64,000 bases of DNA from Triatoma infestans. Its lineage: Eukaryota > Arthropoda > Insecta > Hemiptera > Reduviidae. A program made the position numbers and the translations under genes. The DNA lies in the NCBI GenBank assembly GCA_011037195.1, contig JAAEAF010006852.1:60072-124071 (forward strand), read 5' to 3'. Positions 55,098 through 64,000 of the stretch are shown here, piece after piece. The notes below the pieces were generated by a model. The model saw only the letters and a list, made by a program, of their open reading frames with translations. It had not been told where the DNA came from and searched no databases. Position 1 is the first letter of the stretch. Each line of letters begins with the position of its first letter.

Positions 55098-56627
55098 TTG
55101 AAAAAACAAGCCTTTAATAAGTTCCGTAGAAACGCCACCACAGAAAATTTGATCAATTTCAAAAAAGCTAGAGCTAAAGCACGTCTGGCCGTTCTGGAAA
55201 GTAAAAGATCCACATGGGTTGACTATGTTTCATCAATTAAACCAGACACCTCTTTAACAGAGATCTGGAAAAAAATTAAAACCATAGCTGGTACCAAAAT
55301 CCCTTTCCCGCTTACACATATCCGTTTGGACAATGGAATTATCGTTAACACTCCAGATACTATAGCGGAATCCTTAGCGAACCATTTTGAAACATCATGC
55401 AGTTCCCAGAATTATGACCAAAGCTTCCTTGCTGCTAGAGATGAACGTGAGATCTTAATAGACTTTAATGCCCATGAAGAACACTATTACAATATGCCTT
55501 TCACAAAGCTGGAAATTAACGAAGCGCTTAAGGTCAATAAATCCTCAGCTCCGGGCCCAGATACTATTCATTATGAGATGCTCAAGAACCTCCCTGAACA
55601 TATTAAATTAATGATGCTAGCCCTTTTTAATAAAATTTGGGAGGACAGCTGCTACCCTAGTCAATGGAAGGAAGCTATCATAGTACCGCTCTTAAAGCCA
55701 GGTAAAGATCCCTTGGTTCCATCCAGTTATCGGCCCATTAGTCTTACCTGTTGTCTCGGGAAGATACTGGAAAGAATGGTTAATACAAGGCTAATGTGGT
55801 TTCTCGAGAAAAATTCCTTGTTAGTGGAACACCAGGCAGGTTTTCGAAAACACAGGTCCACGGCAGATCACCTTGTATATCTAGAGAGTGCAATTCAAGA
55901 TTCTTTCAAAAATAGGAAACATACTGTTGCAGTATTCTTCGATCTAGAAAAAGCGTACGATCTGACCTGGCGGTATGGTATTCTACATAAACTTCATGAT
56001 TGGGGTCTACGTGGAAACCTGCCGTTATTTGTATCCTCATTTTTAAACAATCGTAGTTTCCGGGTGAGAGTAGGAAATACTCTATCTTCGGTCCGAATGT
56101 TAGAAAATGGTGTCCCTCAAGGATCTACTATAAGTGCGACCCTGTTTGCCATAGCAGTAAATAACATTGCTTCTAATATTGATCCGTCTGTTGGCAAATG
56201 CCTCTATGTCGATGATCTTACTATTTTCTGCACGGATGAAACAATAGGCAAAATAAACAGAAAATTACAAATGTCTATAAATCAGATAGTTCAAAATGCA
56301 GAGGATGTAGGATTCAAATTTTCAATTGAAAAAACACAATGTGTACATTTCTGTAGACTGAGGAAACCACATGAGGATCCAAAGCTAACTCTCAAAAACA
56401 TGTCCATTCAGTGTAAAGACTCGGCCAAATTTTTAGGCCTGATTTTTGACTCAAGACTAAACTGGCGTTTACACATAGCCGATTTGGTTTTGAGGTGTAA
56501 AAAAGTATTAAATATTATGAAGTGCCTTGGAAATTGTAAATGGGGTGCCGATTCAGACACCCTACTCCAAATATACAGTTCACTAGTGCTCTCCCGTATG
56601 GATTATGGATGTATAGTCGGCACGTAA
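55098..56627 (+). pseudogene. I/Nimb ORF2, reverse transcriptase domain
   Basis: 509 residues in the frame of the endonuclease. SSAPGPDTIHYEML (149-162) leads into SSYRPISLTCCLGKILERMV, QAGFRKHRSTADHL, motif A VFFDLEKAYDLTWRYG (279-294), motif B ENGVPQGSTISATLF (336-350) and motif C YVDD (370-373). Catalytic aspartates are intact. The frame ends at TAA 56625-56627 (CIVGT*), where the protein should continue into ARKSILKTLDP, readable one frame over from 56620; a small deletion or frameshift near 56615 caused this. Confidence 0.9.
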
Positions 56628-57882
56628 ATCTATTTTAAAAACGCTGGATCCTTTGCATCACAGAGGCATCAGGTGCGTCCTAGGGGCTTTCCCCACGACA
56701 CCTTCAGTTAGCCTGTATAGCGAGTCGGGTCTTCTACCACTGCGTTTACGGCGACAGAAGCTTCTGCTGTCTTATGTTTCCACACTGAGAGCTTATCCTA
56801 ACCATCAGAATTATAGAGTGCTTTTTCGTAAGAGTCAAAGATATGAGTCAAGACCCACAATTACGAGACCAGTTGGGGTGCGGGCCTTTGAACTATTACA
56901 AAATCTTGACTTGCATTTGCCAAGGATGCTGCCTGTTAGTACTACTGAGGTTCCCCCTTGGAAAACAACATCTGTCCGCTTTCTGAACGAGCTCACCATC
57001 TTACATAAGAATGATACACCTGGCGAAATCTACCGGAAAAAATTTCGTGCCATTCTAGATGAGTACTCGGATTTCACGGTAATATATACTGATGGCTCCA
57101 AAACCGGTACCGGTGTCGGAAGTGCTATTGTTGTAGATAACCAGTCACATTCCTGGTCGCTTCCGAAATATACTTCAATTTATACAGCTGAGCAATATGC
57201 ACTATGGCAAGCTCTACTATTCTGCACAATGACTATAAACATTTCTCAGTTCTTGATTGCATCCGATTCAATGAGCGTCCTTCAAGGTCTTAATGATAAA
57301 TTTTCTAAAGATACTTTCAATCAGCGGATTCTGGCTCTATTAACCTTCTTAATTGATAGTGGAAAAACCATTACTTTCATCTGGATACCTAGCCACGTAG
57401 GAATAATAGGTAATGAGATGGCTGATAAAGCAGCTCGGCAAGCCACTGAAAAAGAGACCCCAGAGGCACATATTGCCAAGCACTCAGATGTCAAGGCATA
57501 TTTATCAGACGCCATAAAGAATAAGTGGCGACAAGAGTGGCAACGCATTGGAAATACCCTATCCTTAATAAAAAAGAATGTAAACAGCTGGAAACCTCCT
57601 CTGTCCTTAAACAGAAGCGAGAGAGTCAAAATTCATCGACTCAGACTGGGCCATACACTCCTCACACACCAGTACCTCTTAGCTGGGAGAGATCCGCCAT
57701 TATGTGAAAGATGTGGCGAACGACTTACTGTTCACCATATACTATGCACTTGTAGAGAATTAAATGAGATGAGACAGCTGTATAACCTGTCGGACAGTCT
57801 GAATGAGAATCTGGTTGAAAGTAATAAGATGAGAGGAGTAATTGGTTTCTTAAAGGCATTGGGGGTGTTTAGAAACATATAG
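56620..57882 (+). pseudogene. I/Nimb ORF2, RNase H domain and C-terminal knuckle
   Basis: Continues ORF2 after the frameshift. RNase H motifs: IYTDGSKTGTG (about residues 144-154 from Met 56653), TAEQYALWQA with Glu 180, IASDSMSVL with Asp 205, and IPSHVGIIGNEMADKAA. A cysteine knuckle CERCGERLTVHHILCTC follows near 57703-57750. The reading frame ends normally at 57880-57882. All RNase H catalytic acids are present, so this domain looks intact. Confidence 0.9.
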
Positions 57883-58670
57883 TAGTACCATTTTTAATAG
57901 TTGTATATAGTAACAGTATAGAGGTATATAGTAACACAGGAATGAATGGATTTGTATGAAAGTAATTTATTTGCGTGAACGAGGTTTGAGTGATGTAGGT
58001 TTATGTAGGTTAGACGTATATAGTTACAACGGAATGAATGCATTTGTATGAAAGTAATTTATTTGCGTGAACGAGGATTGAGTGATGTACGTTTATGTAG
58101 GCTAGATAGGCCGGGATTGTAGGAATATCGAGTACTACAATCCCACTAGATGGTAAGTGATAGAATAAGATTTATAATTAGATTTAGATATAGGTATGAA
58201 AGATATGTGTGAATGAGTGTAGGGGGGGTCAATACCGGCCAGGGGTGGCAATTTTTGGTCGTGTAGGAAGCCTTTCCTGCACTATTTTAACTCGGGAGCC
58301 ACTGACTCTTGGAGGGGTGGGTCTGAGCCGGGATTGGCAACCCCGGCACCTGTATGAATGTGAGAGTGATTGCTGTGTAAATATTGTACAGAATTTTAGC
58401 TGAGCATTAAAGAGGCGAGAGGGGGAGTAAACCACCTGTATAAGTAGATTACTTATATATATTACAATGGTATATTTGTGGGAAAAAGTATTTATTGGTG
58501 ACGTAATAGTTGTGATGGATTTAGTAAGAGTGTATTAGACATCATTGTTCATAGCGCGTTGTAAATAACTGAACATCGAAATGGACATGGACAGAGTGAT
58601 ATGGAAGATAAAGTGTACGGCTAAAGACCAGAGCAGTCGATGCCATAAAAATTATTAAAAAAAAAAAAAC
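57883..58670 (+). repeat. 3' untranslated region of I/Nimb with a 92-bp tandem duplication
   Basis: Two ~92-bp copies start near 57941 and 58033, each reading AATGAATG.ATTTGTATGA and GTGAACGAGG.TTGAGTGATG. The end is CTAAAGACCAGAGCAGTCGA then TGCCATAAAAATTATT and poly(A). The terminal stretch resembles the tails at 2996-3058 and 62146-62186 (minus). Frames called at 58209-58435 have no motif. Confidence 0.75.
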
Positions 58671-58740
58671 ATGATTATTCCAAGATAGAGTACTAGTAAT
58701 GGACAAACATTTAAATCTACATAAGGAATACTAACCTCAT
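58671..58740. other. Spacer
   Basis: AT-rich bases between the two LINE fragments. Confidence 0.5.
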
Positions 58741-59010
58741 CTATTGTAATTTTTTAAAAATAGAATTCATATCAATATTGTTGACATATCTGGCACTTCC
58801 AACAATCAGGGCTTTGGTTTTAGAAACATTAAACTCAATACAATTTTGTTGAGCTATACCCTGATCTACTTCAGACAATGGACAGTGAAAATAAGTGACT
58901 ATATCATCTGCATATAGACAATATTTGCAATACTTAATAGATGAAGAAATGTCGTTAATATACAACGAGAACAGAAGAGGACCCAGAACAAAACCTTGAG
59001 GTACACCAGG
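58741..59010 (-). pseudogene. LINE reverse transcriptase scrap (CR1/Jockey type)
   Basis: On the minus strand: YPGVPQGFVLGPLLFSLYIN (motif B) and KYCLYADDIVTYF (motif C, YADD kept), then KTKALIVGSARYVN. About 20 residues expected between YADD and the KTKA block are missing. A (GA/CA)n tract at 59025-59055 borders it. Too short for firm clade assignment. Confidence 0.65.
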
Positions 59011-60190
59011 ATAAATTCGTAAAAAAGAGAGAGAGAGACAACAGACAGACAGATACATTAAGAACAGTGTAGAATAATTGAGACATTGGCTGCAAATGTG
59101 TTTCTTTAGGCAAGACCTCGCACGCTTTAGTCAGTTTTTGGTCATTTGGAAGGAGTTGCAAAAGATCTCACAGTTTTTACTAGCAATAGAAGATAGAGTA
59201 ATTAAACAAGCAAGTAAAAGGAGAGAGAGGGAAATTTTACAGGACTTCCGTTTTCATTGTGCTTCTCTGCAAGTTAAAGTAAAAACTATACCTGGTTACA
59301 AGCTAAAAACAGTAAATCAAAGTCATCATTATTCCCCGAAAAATTAAATTATAATGTATTCACTTCCTCCTTCTCCTTATTTCTTACATGTTCATTGTTA
59401 AAGAAAAATATAAAAAAAAGTTCATGTTAACATAATTTATGATAGAGCTGGAATCAGCATGTTGTACCAGGTTTTTTATCTTTCAAAAATGTAAATAATT
59501 GCAGTATAATATAAATATTTATATTTAGAGGGAATAAATGGAGTTCACTTGCAAGTGGGAGAGAGAGGTCAGTAGAAAGTAAAAAAAGGACCCATAGTGG
59601 GTGTTTGAAATTGTTTTGTGTATAATAAAACGGAGCGACGAAGTGTAGTGAGAAGTTGGGCAAGTAGCGGCCGGCATTGAACTACGTTCTCTATTTGTCA
59701 AAAGCTTATCTTGAGTGGACCAACTGGACTGTGAAATATCACATTTCACACAGAGTTACACACGCCTAGCTAGTACATCTGTAGTTAGAACCTCTACAAT
59801 CTTGTACCCTATATGTTTCAACCTACATACATGTACATTTATCTGCTGTTTTATTGATTTTATATGTGGTATATTTTATTATGTACTATGTCCATATATG
59901 TTCTTATTAAACCATACATTACAAGATGATCTTACGTTGATTAAAGGAAAAACCAAAGAAATTGAAAAATTACCAAACCTTATTTTAAATGATTACATTC
60001 AGATATAAATGAAACATGGATTATTTAAAATTGTTACACTAATTGTGTTTAATTGCCTTCAAAATTACTATTATTTAATAGGTGGATTCTCTTTCCAGAT
60101 ATTAAATGCCACCAAGAATTTAAAATTTTCATGATTGAACACCATTTTTTATATTTTTACTTTCCCTTATTTCCACAATAAGAAATTCCA
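59011..60190. other. No gene recognised
   Basis: AT-rich. The frame 59078-59347 is probably chance, and 59715-60008 has no motif. Confidence 0.5.
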
Positions 60191-60840
60191 GTAGTGCCAC
60201 AGAAGATTTCATTTTTGGAAGGCATATCTTCCGGGCGATAAATCAATTTAAATATTTGAGCGCTCTCGTTACCGGCAAAAACGAAGAAATGGAAGAAATT
60301 ATAGCAAGAGTAACGGCCACTCCAGAAGCCATTAATGTTCAGAGGCTTGACACACAGAGCGAAGGTTTTTATATAAAACAGTAATTAGGCCTATCGTTAC
60401 TTATGGCTGTGAAACTTGGGTACTTACCAAAGAAAACGAACAGATTTTGAATACGAATATGGTAAAGGGAGGTACTTAGGAGAATATATGGACCAGTCTG
60501 TGAGGGTGAGCACTGGAGGATTAGAAAGAATACCGAATTCCGGATCAACGAGCCGGATCTGGTCTCTTTCGTAAGAAAGAATCAGTTAAGCTGGCTGGGA
60601 CACGTGGAGAGAATGCCAACTGAGTCAATCCCCAAAAAATTATTGAAAGGTAATCCTGGTGGACGTAGAAGAAAAGGACGCCCACTTAAAATATGGCTGG
60701 ACCATTTGGAGAAAGTCCTCCGGAGACTCGATGTGAGGCGATGTAGGAGATTTGCCCATGAGAAAGAAGAATGGCAAGAAGTAGTGGAGGAGGCCCAGGT
60801 CCTTGAAGGATCGCAGTGCCCAGGGATAGGATAGGTAGGT
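60191..60840 (+). pseudogene. RTE-clade C-terminal relic
   Basis: Broken frames read FKYLSALVTGKNEEMEEIIA (60249-60308), then LRRIYGPVCEGEHWRIRKNT (60470-60530) and LSWLGHVERMPTESIPKKLL (60590-60650), GRRRKGRPLKIWLDHLEKVL and EVVEEAQVLEGSQCPGIG, stopping at 60832-60834. This is the thumb and C-terminal end of an RTE ORF2. The RT motifs lie upstream and are missing. Different wording from the two other RTE pieces indicates another lineage. Confidence 0.75.
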
Positions 60841-61343
60841 CTCTCTACAAGGGGAAGTAGCAGCACCTATTTACTAAATAGAATTTATTTCTATTTTTTG
60901 CTAATGTTCATTGTTTTTCTGTTTTGATGAACCGATGTTCCTTTTCAGCTATTAAATCCCGCATCAAATTACTGTTTTTTTTTTGTTTTTTTAAGTAGGT
61001 TATTCAAAATCGTGCATACTTTAAATCAGCTGGCTTCTTTCGAGAAATTACCTAAAATGGGACATCTTGGAATGCTATTTGCATTTTTAAACAGCTCTAG
61101 CGTTTCTGTAGATAGTTCCGTTTAACAAAATTTTATGCTCGAGAAAAACACGAATGTCATGAAAATTTACTGGAACAATTCAGTGAAATTAGAGAAAAAA
61201 GAATCATCACAATCCTAAATATAACATTATTACCACTTTAACTAAATTAGAAATATTTTAGTCAGTGCTTTATTGAAAATATTATCTTGAATACAGTAGT
61301 TTGGTTCCAACAAAACCTCAAACAGGTTTGTGATTGTTCGGAG
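60841..61343. other. No gene recognised
   Basis: AT-rich. Confidence 0.5.
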
Positions 61344-61689
61344 TGTAATGGAATCTGAATCATTATAGATTCATAGAATCCGAAGAGCGGAGAAATACAA
61401 AAATGAAAAAAAAAAATGTTAGTTACTCCTCACCTAGGTCAGTTCAATTCATATAAATAGAGCGACAGAGTACAGTTCAAGAGTTTACAACCAGTCAGCA
61501 ACCTTCTACTACCTTCTCATCACTCAGCCAGTCTGTCTCTTTATGTATCTCTTGCTACTTAACTTCTACATACTTGTAAATTCCTTGCAGTTTGTGCGTT
61601 CTTTCACTACACAGTAGTCAGCATATATTCTAGTGTATTTCTCTAAAATCCATTCTCTCAAATTCTCTCTCCTTCTCACATCTATTATA
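61344..61689 (-). repeat. Family A copy A11
   Basis: Starts TGTAATGGAATCTGAATC and ends CACATCTATTATA on the + strand. A TATA-like ATATAAAT lies near 61451. Interior CTTCTACTACCTTCTCATCA is shared with A9. Confidence 0.8.
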
Positions 61690-62145
61690 GAGGTATGTAC
61701 AACGGATAGATATACTTTCCAACAATATTCAAACCCATTTCCAATTAAAAGTCAGATGCCTCAAATAAATCACAAACCAGTTTGAAGTTTGAGCTTGGCT
61801 GGTTTATTTGCAATCGGTCAGAGCAATTCGAGGACCAAGGCATGTACAAACTCTGCAGAAATGCGCAATAACTCGCAATAACCTGTTACAGGCTATCCAA
61901 TGGGAAACTGCTTGCTGGAAAAATCTAGTACTGGTAATTTCACTAAAAAACAGCCAATGAAAGTTTATTATTTTTATGATTTCAACCATTCAGGTCAGCA
62001 TAAATAGTCCTTCATATATTGAAATATATCAGCTCATATTGTGATGAATGTAATTCCGTACCAAAACCTTCCACATTTAGATTTAAATGGATCCATTTAA
62101 ATTCTACTCATGTAATATTTTTTGATGTTGTAATTTCGGTTAGAC
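61690..62145. other. No gene recognised
   Basis: No motif in the short frames. Confidence 0.5.
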
Positions 62146-62312
62146 TTTTTTTTTAAGGCGCATCAACATCTATGGTCATTGGCGCCCTGAGCCTTCTCAG
62201 TGCACTGCCGGCCTCCGGACAATGTTCTTTCGTTTCAAACACAGAACAGTGTTGTCTACAGAGGCTCCTAATAGAGAAAATCTAAGTGGTAAGCACTGGA
62301 CTCGAACCAGTT
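62146..62312 (-). repeat. SINE S copy S3 with an I/Nimb-like 3' tail
   Basis: On the minus strand the copy starts within the tRNA head at box B (GGTTCGAGTCC), runs through TAGATTTTCTCT and CCTCTGTAGACAACACTGTT, then GGAGGCCGGCAGTGCACTGA. It ends with GGCGCCAATGACCATAGATG, TTGATGCGCC and poly(A) (62146-62154). That tail resembles the sequence at 2996-3058 and, more distantly, the I/Nimb 3' end. Confidence 0.75.
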
Positions 62313-62453
62313 AGATTATTAACTATTACTTTTTTAACATTCGATAATAACAATCACGCAATTATCAATGAAATAATGCTTTACCCTATATAATATTAAC
62401 AAAAATATTTCCATTCGTTGATCTTTTTGTTTGTTATAGTCTTCACTTAAGTA
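62313..62453. other. No gene recognised
   Basis: AT-rich. Confidence 0.5.
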
Positions 62454-62690
62454 ATGGCTTCCTTTTATCCTTATTTAGCAAGCCTTCAAGTTCTTCCTCG
62501 AGGTGGCGTTCTCCCATCATCTTTGTGGCTACTGCAGGCCATTCGCACTTGGTCGCCCCCTTCTTTCTTTTTCCTGCAACTGACCACATTAAGGCTTTCC
62601 TTCCTTCATGTGGTTTACATCAACTATCATTTACGTAATGGTTTACGTCATACCATTGAAGAGGCCACGTTAAAGTTTCCTTCGTTCATC
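62454..62690 (-). pseudogene. Possible LINE C-terminal relic
   Basis: On the minus strand one frame reads RKALMWSVAGKRKKGRPSAN near 62550-62610, like the (V/A)ALMW..GKRKRGRP block at the ends of some RTE/L2-type ORF2 proteins. Only this block is recognisable. The + frame at 62454-62714 is its shadow. Confidence 0.35.
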
Positions 62691-64000
62691 CGTTTTGCAT
62701 TGTCCTACCATTAAAGAATATTGTCTTCAATTTTCCCGACATTATCCTTCTGAACATTCTTATATCTTCGTTCCAAACAACTTGTGAAAATTAATGAAAA
62801 TGAAATCTTATTGAATTTGTTGTGTACGTCTCCCTCATCCCCAAGTAGTTTTTCATGTTTTGCAAGCAAAATGTGCGAATATTATCTATCCAAAATCTTC
62901 TTGACTGCAGATAGAATTCTCTGATACAGGTTTTATTTCTATATGAAAGTGCTTATAATGTTTTGGTAAATTTATGTATTTGTAAATGTATTTTCATTTA
63001 ATCAGATCATTCTGTGAATATTTCCCAAATTCAAAAATGCAATAGGCATAATTCATTTTAGAATCGTTATTTAATGTATAGATATATTGTTAGAGGAGAT
63101 GCTTGGATCTTGTTGATGAAAATAACTGGAGGATGAGATAGTGGATGCTACCATTGTAGACAAGTGGCAGGACATAACGCTTTAAACCCTTTTCCTTTCT
63201 TCCTTCCACCCTCACTCACTCACAGTCACTCTTCAACAACCAACGGCGCACCAAGTGTCCGTGTCTGCAGTTAATTAATTGAAGGGTCGCACAGGGGTAA
63301 TGACATGTCGCCATCATTGTTTGGGCTGTGTCGCTATGGTAACTACTGCTATACACCTGACGGCTGTACTCCTTCGGGTCAGACAGACTGACAATCGATT
63401 GATATAACTGTACTGATCGTACAGTTGATCTTTGTAAACAGCATCCTTTGCTCTTTTGACTCAAACACTTTTTCAGTTACCGTGAACTTTCATAGTATAA
63501 TTTGGAACTTGAGTGTGTAAAAGTGGAATTTTATTCTGTTGTCAAAAAACTACAAATATTTATTGAATTCACTTGACAATGGTGGTAATATATTGTTGTA
63601 TATAAATGATATTGTAGCGATATTTGATATTACCAGTTCACGGTAATATCCATTTATTTATTTCAGAAAAGTTAGGCACTGAATTAAAATGTTATCACAT
63701 TTATTTTATAAGTTCAGGAAGAATGGTCCATAGTACTTCTTTTCTAATGATTTATTTTCCCAAAATTAAACTGAAAACATGCGATATTTTTTCAGGCGAG
63801 CTTTTTGTCCAACTATCGATTAGTGTATCATGGACATTATTATACCCGATTAATAATACATTACAATTAAAATCCAAAATGAATAAAGATCCAGGTATCG
63901 CACTCACAACACATAACCACAAAATGAAGTAGATAGCAAAGGAAAAAAAAAATCTCTGACTCCATTTTGTTAATAATCGAATTTCTTTTAATAAAAAAAA
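62691..64000. other. No gene recognised
   Basis: 63120-63470 is less AT-rich than its surroundings and could be an LTR, an exon or another repeat; no splice-bounded frame or motif could be supported. The frame 63624-63932 has no recognised domain. Confidence 0.45.

Larger units (their letters stand above)
52405..58670 (+). mobile_element. I/Nimb-type non-LTR retrotransposon, near full length
   Basis: A ~6.3-kb element: structured leader from 52409, (CA)n in the 5' untranslated region (52611-52635), ORF1 with CCHC knuckles, ORF2 with APE endonuclease, RT and RNase H, a ~790-base 3' untranslated region, and poly(A) at 58657-58669. This domain order defines the I group; the endonuclease wording (QWNCNG, GDFNAHN) is Nimb-like. 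Only two lesions were found in ORF2. No target duplication was recognised. Confidence 0.9.

Overview
This window looks like gene-poor, repeat-dense nuclear DNA from an arthropod, most likely an insect. The base composition is AT-rich and microsatellites are common. The recognisable coding matter is non-LTR retrotransposon (LINE) sequence of the Dong/R4, I/Nimb, RTE, Jockey and RNase H-bearing I/R1-like types. I found no convincing host gene, spliced or single-exon, and no rRNA or functional tRNA gene. The organism assignment rests on repeat content only.

Layout. 1-2057: decayed LINE with RT and RNase H, cut by the window edge. 2262-3058: tRNA-derived SINE head and a LINE/SINE-type 3' tail. 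4327-4933: two adjacent copies of a dispersed ~300-bp repeat (family A, 11 copies in the window). 6297-11314: a nest of three elements. A Dong/R4-type LINE sits in the TAA tail of a second LINE (X), which itself lies inside a family A copy; target-site duplications mark the outer two layers. 11.3-27 kb: family A copies, Jockey relics, a second truncated X with a 14-bp duplication, a tRNA-Glu-like SINE, and an inverted repeat whose arms each carry a hammerhead-like core. 26.1-32.9 kb: RNase H LINE tails and a large inverted duplication. 34.58-36.56 kb: a truncated RTE element flanked by a ~316-bp direct repeat. 37-51 kb: LINE tails, a palindrome of a second hammerhead-like family, a 739-bp terminal-inverted-repeat element and tRNA SINEs. 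52.4-58.7 kb: a nearly full-length I/Nimb element (gag-like ORF1, then APE, RT and RNase H) broken by one stop codon and one frameshift. 58.7-64 kb: further LINE relics, a SINE and a family A copy.

How the parts relate. Autonomous LINEs supply the machinery. SINE tails resemble the I/Nimb 3' end. TAA tails left by LINEs serve as landing sites for other LINEs. Short repeats (families A, C, D, E) were moved and duplicated among them. The points most worth following are (i) a 5' RNA fold shared by two LINEs of different clades and supported by compensatory changes, (ii) palindromic repeats with hammerhead-like cores in both arms, (iii) the unusually long duplication at the RTE insertion, and (iv) the dated nest. 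All alignments were made by eye, so repeat boundaries are approximate unless a target-site duplication is given.
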